This document shows, one piece after another, positions 58,271 to 64,000 of a stretch of DNA of 64,000 bases. This stretch comes from M55B118 sp964501715. Lineage in GTDB: Bacteria; Bacillota_I; Bacilli_A; Izemoplasmatales; Izemoplasmataceae. The stretch's first letter is position 1. Every line of letters begins with the position of its first letter. The translations under genes were made by a program, and so were the position numbers. The stretch covers positions 1 to 64,000 of the forward strand of contig CAZCTR010000002.1 of assembly GCA_964501715.1 (NCBI GenBank). Reading direction: 5' to 3'. The notes below the pieces were generated by a model that was not told the DNA's origin, made no database searches, and saw only the letters and a list, made by a program, of their open reading frames with translations.

Positions 58271-59557
58271 ATGAAATTTGTTGATTTAGTCAAAATCAAG
58301 ATAAAAAGCGGAAAAGGCGGCGATGGCATGACGTCGTTCCGCCGCGAGAAATATGTGCCGAAAGGCGGCCCATCAGGCGGAGACGGCGGCCGCGGCGGCG
58401 ACGTCATCTTCGAAGGGGACGAGAACCTGACGACCCTCCTCGATTACCGCTATGAACGCCACCGTACCGCTGAAAACGGCGAAAACGGCCAAAGCAAGAA
58501 AAAACACGGAAAAGACGGCGAGGACAGGGTGCTCAAAGTGCCTGTGGGCACCACCATCTTCAACGATGAAAGCAAGAAGATCCTCGCGGACATCACCGAA
58601 CACGGGCAAAGGGCGATCGTCCTCAAAGGCGGCCGTGGCGGCCGCGGCAACGTGAAATTCACGACCAGCCGGAACACTGCTCCCCGCATAAGCGAAAACG
58701 GTGAACCCGGCAAGGAACTCGAAGTCCGACTCGAGCTCAAACTGCTCGCAGACGTCGGCCTCATCGGAAAACCGAGTGTCGGGAAAAGCACCATCCTGAG
58801 CGTGATATCCAAGAGCCGTCCGAAAATCGCCGATTACCATTTTACCACCATACAGCCCAATCTGGGGGTCACCGGCACAACCGACGAAAGGAGCTTCGTC
58901 GTTGCGGACCTTCCAGGATTAATCGAAGGCGCCTCTGAAGGCCATGGGCTCGGCATTCAGTTCCTACGTCACATCGAGCGCACCCGTGTGATTCTGCATG
59001 TCGTAGACATGAGCGCATTCGAAGGGCGTGAGCCCTTCGAGGACTACAAAAACATCAATGCGGAACTGAAAGCGTACGGGTACGGTCTGGAACATAGACC
59101 GCAGATCGTCATCGCGAACAAGATGGACATGCCTGATGCAGAGGCCAACCTCGAAGCTTTCAAGGCGCGTTATGAGGATGATTATCCCATCATCCCGATA
59201 AGCGCCCACACCAGGCACAACATCGAAAAAATGCTTCTAAAGACTGCGGATTTGCTTGATTCACAGCCTGTTTTCTCCCCTTATGAACAGGATGATTTTG
59301 AAGAGCATGTCACCTATACCTTCGAACCCGAGGATACACCGTTCACCATCCGCAAAGGGGATGACGGCATCTTCGAGATCGGCGGGGACGCCATGGAAAG
59401 GCTCTTCGAGATGACCAATTTCAAAGAGGATGAATCCGTCCGCCGTTTCTCCCGCCAACTCAAGGAATTGGGTGTGGACGGAGAACTCAGGAATCTCGGT
59501 GTCGAACACGGAGACACCATAAGGATTTTCGGTGTCGAGTTCGAATTCATCGATTAA
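58271..59557 (+). CDS. obg: GTPase Obg (CgtA)
   Basis: 428 aa. Glycine-rich Obg fold at 1-157 (KGGPSGGDGGRGGDV), G domain with G1 GKPSVGKST at 166-174 and G3 DLPGLIEGA, and C-terminal OCT domain at ~345-428. Involved in late 50S assembly and stringent-type control. GAGGTGAC precedes the ATG. Same operon as mgtE and probably ruvA. Confidence 0.98.
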   Translation: MKFVDLVKIKIKSGKGGDGMTSFRREKYVPKGGPSGGDGGRGGDVIFEGDENLTTLLDYRYERHRTAENGENGQSKKKHGKDGEDRVLKVPVGTTIFNDESKKILADITEHGQRAIVLKGGRGGRGNVKFTTSRNTAPRISENGEPGKELEVRLELKLLADVGLIGKPSVGKSTILSVISKSRPKIADYHFTTIQPNLGVTGTTDERSFVVADLPGLIEGASEGHGLGIQFLRHIERTRVILHVVDMSAFEGREPFEDYKNINAELKAYGYGLEHRPQIVIANKMDMPDAEANLEAFKARYEDDYPIIPISAHTRHNIEKMLLKTADLLDSQPVFSPYEQDDFEEHVTYTFEPEDTPFTIRKGDDGIFEIGGDAMERLFEMTNFKEDESVRRFSRQLKELGVDGELRNLGVEHGDTIRIFGVEFEFID

Positions 59558-59587
59558 AGTTCGTTTACTAACTGAAAGGAGGGCCCC

Positions 59588-60940
59588 ATGGAAAATCTGG
59601 AGATTCTATTGAAAACTGGCTCACAACAGGACATCGAGCAAAACCTCAACGCATACCACCCCTCAGATATCGCCGGTTGGCTCAGCGTCTATGCTCCCGA
59701 TTTCAGAAAGGAAATCCTTGACAATCTGAGCACCATCTTCGCCGCGGACATACTCAATTTCATGGATCATCAGCAAGTCGGCGAGACGCTCGCAGAAATG
59801 CCCTTGAAAAAAGCCGCGTCACTTACCGTCGAGATGGACACGGACGAAGCGACCGACATGCTCAAGACCATGGACGAATCGTTCCGGCGCAAATTGCTTG
59901 ACAACATGCGCGCCAAGGACCGGGACCTCCTGAACAGATTTCTAGGTTACGCCGAGAAAAGCGCGGGCTCAATCATGACGAGTGACGCCATCGTCCTCTC
60001 TGAGGACATGGATGTCAAGGACGCGATGAAGACCCTGGTCGGAAACGCGGTATCGACCGAAAGCATCCAGCGTCTTTTCGTCACGTCATCGAACGGCGTG
60101 CTCACGGGCGCGGTCGACCTCAAGGAGCTGATCCAGGCCCGCTCGCCTAAGACCATCGCCACTTTGATGGAGGACTATCCGGAGGCGGTGCGTGTCAATG
60201 CGACCGCAGAGGAAGCGGCGAGAATCATGCGCAATTACCAGATATATCTTTTGCCGGTCGTCGATGAGCATACTGTGCTCCAAGGGGTCATCACGCTCGA
60301 TGATGCCGCCGATATTCTGGAAGAGGCGGGCGAAGAGGACTACGCGCGCTTCGCGAGCGTCTCTGCCGAGTCCGAAATACGGGATTCCCTTTTCCGTTCG
60401 GCCTTTCACAGATTGCCATGGCTCACACTTTTGCTCGGGCTTGGGCTGCTCGTCTCCGCGATCATCTCGGGATTCGAGGACACCTTGGCGCAAGTCACTG
60501 TGCTCGTACTCTTTCAGCCGCTCATCTTCGACATGGCCGGAAACACCGGCACCCAGAGTCTCGCGGTCACCATCCGCGGTCTGGCCAACGGCTATTTCAC
60601 CACCCGTGACGAGGCCAAGACGCTCATCTGGCGTGAAACCAGGGCCGGCATGCTCAACGGCGTCGCCATTGGCATGCTCGGGTTCATGACCACCTTCTTG
60701 TTTCTGACGATTCTTGGCACGGCGGATGCGAGCCTCCCCCTTGTCGGTCTGACAGTGGCACTCGCCCTTTTCGCGGCCCTGAGCGTCGCAAGCCTGCTAG
60801 GCACCTTGGTCCCGCTTGTGCTTCATCGTTTCGGTTTCGACCCTGCCGCCGCGAGCGGACCGTTCATCACGACATTCAACGATGTGGTCGCCCTGCTGAT
60901 CTATTTCAGCATCGCCACACTCATACTCGTCAACATATGA
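59588..60940 (+). CDS. mgtE: magnesium transporter MgtE, copy 1
   Basis: 450 aa. N-terminal superhelical domain (~1-120), two CBS domains (~130-250) that sense Mg2+, and a C-terminal five-helix pore domain from ~275. NTGTQSLAVTIRGLA lies in the pore region and FITTFNDVVALLIYF carries the conserved Asp. GGAGGG precedes the ATG. No M-box riboswitch lies upstream because it sits inside the obg operon; regulation is presumably through the CBS gate. Confidence 0.96.
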   Translation: MENLEILLKTGSQQDIEQNLNAYHPSDIAGWLSVYAPDFRKEILDNLSTIFAADILNFMDHQQVGETLAEMPLKKAASLTVEMDTDEATDMLKTMDESFRRKLLDNMRAKDRDLLNRFLGYAEKSAGSIMTSDAIVLSEDMDVKDAMKTLVGNAVSTESIQRLFVTSSNGVLTGAVDLKELIQARSPKTIATLMEDYPEAVRVNATAEEAARIMRNYQIYLLPVVDEHTVLQGVITLDDAADILEEAGEEDYARFASVSAESEIRDSLFRSAFHRLPWLTLLLGLGLLVSAIISGFEDTLAQVTVLVLFQPLIFDMAGNTGTQSLAVTIRGLANGYFTTRDEAKTLIWRETRAGMLNGVAIGMLGFMTTFLFLTILGTADASLPLVGLTVALALFAALSVASLLGTLVPLVLHRFGFDPAAASGPFITTFNDVVALLIYFSIATLILVNI

Positions 60941-60955
60941 TAAGGAGGTGCCATC

Positions 60956-62362
60956 ATGCCTAGATTCCCCTTTTTGAGCAGACAGAACCGGGTCGAACTT
61001 GTGGACTATCTGATGAAAAGGAAAAGCCCCGCAGCCCTGAGAAACCGTCTTCGCAAGACCCATCCGCACGATATCGGGGAGGCCTTGATCGCCTTGCCCC
61101 GGGAAAAAGCCAAGCAGATTCTCGACCTTCTCGACACGGAAAGACTCACGGAGGTCTTCGAACACCTTGAGAAGGAACACGCGAATGACCTGATTGAACT
61201 TCTGGATGACAGACAGTCCAAGAACGTCCTTGAGAACATGGAGCTTGACGAAGTGTCGGAACTCTTCCAATACATGGACGACAATGACACCGAGACGTAC
61301 CGATCACTGCTCAGCAAGCAGAAACAATCCTCCTTGAGCCGACTGCTCGGGTATGACGATTTGAGCGCCGGTGGTCAGATGAACGCCCGCTACATCGCTC
61401 TTGCGAGTGAGATGGATGTCAAGGAGGCGATGCGCAAGCTCGTCAGTGAGGCGGACCAGGTCGAGATCATCGACAATCTGTTCGTGGTTGATGAGCACAA
61501 CACCCTCAAAGGGGTCGTGGACCTCAAGGAGCTCATCGTCGCGAAGCATCCGACGACCATTGAGGAAATTATGCATACGAACATTTACACCGCTCACGTG
61601 GATGACTCCATCCAGGAAGTCATCACCCAGATCCAGAAATACGACACCCCCATCACCCCGGTCGTCGAGACCGACGGCACCTTGTCTGGTATCCTGACGC
61701 TTGATGACATCATGGACGCCATCGAGGAGGAAAGCCATGACGACTACGCAAAACTTGCGGGTGTCAGCACTGAAGACAGGATCTACGACACCGCGAAATT
61801 CACCGCGAGACAACGCCTCCCCTGGCTCGCGCTCATGCTCGGTCTCAATCTCATCGTGACCACCGTCCTTTCGGGATTCGAGGAGACCATCGCCGCCATC
61901 ACCGCGCTCGTGCTCTTCCAGCCGCTCATCCTCGGCATGGCGGGAAACATCGGCACACAGTCCCTTGCGGTGACCATACTGCGCCTCACCAAGGAAACCT
62001 TCCCAAACGCCTCAAGCATCTTCAAGCATCTGTCCAAGGAGGCCGGAATCGGAGTCATCAACGGCTTCATCCTTGGTGTCTTGGGGTTTGTCACAGCCAC
62101 GACCTTCCTGTTCATATCCCCGATGGGCGTCGTCAGAGAAGGCATCATACACCCCACACAGATCGGCCTGGTCGTGAGCCTCGCGATATTCACATCCCTC
62201 ACGGTCTCCGCCTTTCAAGCGAGTGTCATCCCCCTCATCCTCAACAAATTGAAAATCGACCCCGCCATCGCGAGCGGCCCCTTCATCACGACTCTGAACG
62301 ACATCACCGCGCTCGTAGTCTACTTCGGTCTCGCAAGCGCGCTCATCCTGACATTGCTATGA
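60956..62362 (+). CDS. mgtE: magnesium transporter MgtE, copy 2
   Basis: 468 aa with the same domain order as the preceding gene: N-domain ~1-130, CBS pair ~140-260, pore ~290-468 with NIGTQSLAVTILRL and FITTLNDITALVVYF. Clearly a diverged tandem duplicate, 15 nt apart with AAGGAGGTG before its ATG. MgtE is a homodimer, so the pair might form heterodimers or have split Mg2+/Co2+ or affinity roles; this is inference. Confidence 0.96.
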   Translation: MPRFPFLSRQNRVELVDYLMKRKSPAALRNRLRKTHPHDIGEALIALPREKAKQILDLLDTERLTEVFEHLEKEHANDLIELLDDRQSKNVLENMELDEVSELFQYMDDNDTETYRSLLSKQKQSSLSRLLGYDDLSAGGQMNARYIALASEMDVKEAMRKLVSEADQVEIIDNLFVVDEHNTLKGVVDLKELIVAKHPTTIEEIMHTNIYTAHVDDSIQEVITQIQKYDTPITPVVETDGTLSGILTLDDIMDAIEEESHDDYAKLAGVSTEDRIYDTAKFTARQRLPWLALMLGLNLIVTTVLSGFEETIAAITALVLFQPLILGMAGNIGTQSLAVTILRLTKETFPNASSIFKHLSKEAGIGVINGFILGVLGFVTATTFLFISPMGVVREGIIHPTQIGLVVSLAIFTSLTVSAFQASVIPLILNKLKIDPAIASGPFITTLNDITALVVYFGLASALILTLL

Positions 62363-62383
62363 CTTTGGAAAGCAGGCGATACC

Positions 62384-62947
62384 ATGTATAGCTACATAAA
62401 AGGCACCATCACAGAGATCGAGCCTGAAAAGGTCACGCTGGAATGCTACGGTGTGGGCTATCACATCGTGGTTCCGAATCCTTTCGAATTCGAGATAGAC
62501 ACCCAGAAACGGCTTTTTATCTACCAACACGTGAGGGAGGACGCCATCACCCTCTACGGATTCGGTGATTTCAAGCAGAAGCGCCTTTTCGACGAGCTCT
62601 TGAGCGTGAAGGGCATCGGTCCCAAAAGTGCGCTCTCCGTCCTCGCGGCCGCCAAGACCGAGGAAATCATCCGCGCGATTGAGATGTCCGACGCCAAATA
62701 CCTCAACAAGTTCCCCGGCATAGGCCCGAAGGCAAGCCAGCAGATCGTGCTTGATTTGAAAGGGAAAATCAAGAGCGAAACGCTCAACATCCGTTCCCAG
62801 AGAAAACTCGATGAAGTTGCCGACGCCCTGCGCGCGCTCGGCTACAAGAACAAGGAGATCGAACGTGCCACGAAGAACCTTGATGCGAAAAAGGACACAT
62901 CCGTCCTCATCAAGGATGCCCTACAGACCATGACCAATAAAAAATGA
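62384..62947 (+). CDS. ruvA: Holliday junction branch migration protein RuvA
   Basis: 187 aa. N-terminal OB fold (MYSYIKGTITEIEPEKVTLEC), two helix-hairpin-helix motifs (SVKGIGPKSALSVL and FPGIGPKASQQIVLDLKGK), and domain III at ~140-187 for RuvB binding. ruvB normally follows, but here the stop codon runs into a terminator. RuvB must be encoded elsewhere. Works with RecU (35.5 kb). Confidence 0.97.
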   Translation: MYSYIKGTITEIEPEKVTLECYGVGYHIVVPNPFEFEIDTQKRLFIYQHVREDAITLYGFGDFKQKRLFDELLSVKGIGPKSALSVLAAAKTEEIIRAIEMSDAKYLNKFPGIGPKASQQIVLDLKGKIKSETLNIRSQRKLDEVADALRALGYKNKEIERATKNLDAKKDTSVLIKDALQTMTNKK

Positions 62948-62968
62948 TCCCGTCGGGATCATTTTTTT
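62942..62968 (+). terminator. terminator overlapping the ruvA stop
   Basis: AAATGATCCC-GTC-GGGATCATTT with T-run. The stem includes the ruvA TGA. Confidence 0.93.
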
Positions 62969-63127
62969 ATGGCGCCTATTCAGTTCGCATCACAACTTTA
63001 TGGGTGTGAAGCCTTTTGGTTTATTGAGATGAAGATGAAATCTACAGATGATGGAGAAAACAGATGGTTAGTGTTTAAAACAAATGCGGTCGGTCCGTTT
63101 TCGACATCCTTTGTGAATAACAAACGC

Positions 63128-64000
63128 TCAAGAGAAGATATCACGCAATTGTTCGTGTTTGAATTGATTGCCCAGTGCGACCATGAGAAGGATTCTCGCT
63201 TTCTGTCCGGAGAGGTTGCGCCCTAAAATGCAATCATGTCGGACAAGGTCCTTGCCTCCACCGACATAACCATAGGTGTCTAGCACACGGCCGGCCATGA
63301 CCCTGGAGACGACGACGATCTCGACACCGGCCTGTCTGGCGCGCTTGATGCCGTCCATCATATCAGCCGGGACGTTTCCGCGGCCGAAAGCCTCGATCAC
63401 AAGGCCCTTGTAGCCTAGTTCGACGTAATGGTCCAAAAGTTCGCTCCCCATGCCTACGACGACTTTGACAAGCCCCACTTTGTCCTCATAGGTGTTTTTG
63501 AGGCGGTAGATGTTCTTGAGTGTCTGTTTGCGGTAAAAGAGCACGTCATCGTCATCGATGATGCCAAGCGGGCCGAATTCGATGCTTTTGAACGTGTCGA
63601 GGTTCAAGGTGTGCGTTTTCGTCACCTCACGCGCCGCGTGGATCTGATAGTTCATCACCACGAGCACCCCGCGATTCATCGCTTCGCCGCTCATGATGGT
63701 GCGAATGCTCGCATCAAGGTTCGTCAGACCGTCATATCCGAGCTGAGAGGCGTTTTTCATGGATCCGGTGAGTACGACAGGCTTATGGCTCGTAGACACG
63801 CAGTCAAGGTAGAAAGCGGTCTCCTCAAGGGTGTCCGTGCCATGGACGACCACCACGCCGGCATAATCGTCATCATCCAAGAAATCATCGATCCTGTCCT
63901 TCATGAGACGCCATTTCTCAGGTGTGATGGAAGGGCTTGGAAGCTCAGAGAACTCATAACCTTCCAAATGGTCGAATTCAGTCACTTCATGCAGCGTCTC
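63128..64000 (-). CDS. L-asparaginase (type I, AnsA-like), N-terminus outside window
   Basis: The frame is open to the window edge; at least 290 C-terminal residues are present. It hydrolyses L-Asn to Asp and ammonia. The second active-site block VVVHGTDTLEETA (Thr-Asp) and the Lys in LTGSMKNAS are present. The first-threonine block (TGGTI-type) must lie beyond 64000. No signal peptide can be judged. Single minus-strand gene convergent with ruvA. Confidence 0.95.
   Translation of the reverse strand, partial: ETLHEVTEFDHLEGYEFSELPSPSITPEKWRLMKDRIDDFLDDDDYAGVVVVHGTDTLEETAFYLDCVSTSHKPVVLTGSMKNASQLGYDGLTNLDASIRTIMSGEAMNRGVLVVMNYQIHAAREVTKTHTLNLDTFKSIEFGPLGIIDDDDVLFYRKQTLKNIYRLKNTYEDKVGLVKVVVGMGSELLDHYVELGYKGLVIEAFGRGNVPADMMDGIKRARQAGVEIVVVSRVMAGRVLDTYGYVGGGKDLVRHDCILGRNLSGQKARILLMVALGNQFKHEQLRDIFS

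Noticed and set aside
62969..63226. 85-aa plus-strand frame after ruvA
   Set aside because: It begins inside the ruvA terminator T-run, has no ribosome binding site, and its 3' half is antisense to the end of the asparaginase gene.
1..64000. CRISPR arrays, rRNA genes, prophage or replication origin
   Set aside because: No short regularly spaced repeats, no rRNA-like sequence, no phage structural genes and no dnaA-box clusters were seen.

Overview
This 64 kb window is a near-contiguous scaffold piece with two 100-N gaps. It comes from a low-complexity-genome member of the Bacillota, most like a Mollicutes-type (Acholeplasma/Izemoplasma-like) lineage that uses the standard genetic code: UGA serves as stop throughout and Trp is UGG. 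By eye the base composition is about half G+C, high for that group, so the placement is an inference from gene content and order. Supporting evidence is the Gram-positive gene set (T-box leaders on ileS and valS, RNase J, RecU, HPr with a regulatory Ser, SepF, YggT, YfmF/YfmH). The Bacillus-type order tig-lon-engB-valS-folC-radC-rplU-rpmA-obg-ruvA is present with clpX, mreBCD, minCD, prp and ruvB missing from their usual places. Likewise ftsZ-ylmE-sepF-yggT-ileS lacks ylmH and divIVA. The gaps in these two series suggest a reduced, perhaps wall-less, fermentative anaerobe.

Layout. 1-1.3 kb: an IS3-family element cut by the left edge. 1.5-5.1 kb (minus): a tiny membrane peptide, a nucleoside-kinase-like protein, and a CPA antiporter behind a fluoride riboswitch. 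5.2-7.4 kb: tRNA-Thr, an SDR oxidoreductase, and a minus-strand three-gene YvlB/DUF2089-type operon. 7.7-13 kb: a 2-hydroxyacyl-CoA dehydratase-type activase plus its iron-sulfur partner, then tgt. 13.1-18.7 kb: the division cluster and ileS. 18.8-20.9 kb: a YczE-like membrane protein with deoC and deoD. 20.9-23.4 kb: the YfmF/YfmH peptidase pair. 23.6-25.3 kb: a lipoprotein built of long identical repeats, broken by an assembly gap. 25.6-30.9 kb: a DUF3137 protein, a short SSB, thyA-folA-plsC, pyrimidine nucleoside phosphorylase and a VOC protein. 31-34.5 kb: TPP riboswitch-thiT, then glgA-glgC. 34.9-38.4 kb: GNAT, recU (minus), RNase J-Nudix. 38.5-43.5 kb: tig, a HAD phosphatase, HPr, lon. 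43.6-48.9 kb: an accessory insertion between lon and valS (PadR-linked membrane protein, acidic repeat lipoprotein, engB, an orphan membrane protein). 49-64 kb: T-box-valS-folC, a PLD-family protein, mutY, radC, rplU-rpmA, a GNAT/P-loop fusion, obg, two mgtE, ruvA, and the 3' part of an asparaginase gene (minus).

How the genes connect. DeoC, DeoD and the pyrimidine phosphorylase form a deoxynucleoside salvage and catabolism set. ThyA with FolA regenerates folate during dTMP synthesis, and FolC polyglutamylates it. GlgA/GlgC make glycogen-type glucan. FtsZ, SepF and YggT serve division.

The points most worth attention are the fluoride riboswitch on the antiporter, the 729-bp in-frame repeat hidden by a gap whose ends overlap by 55 bp, L27 with a cleavable-type N-terminal extension but no prp gene between rplU and rpmA, the orphan membrane protein with a degenerate Nudix-like region, and two places where a terminator arm doubles as the -35 box of the next gene.
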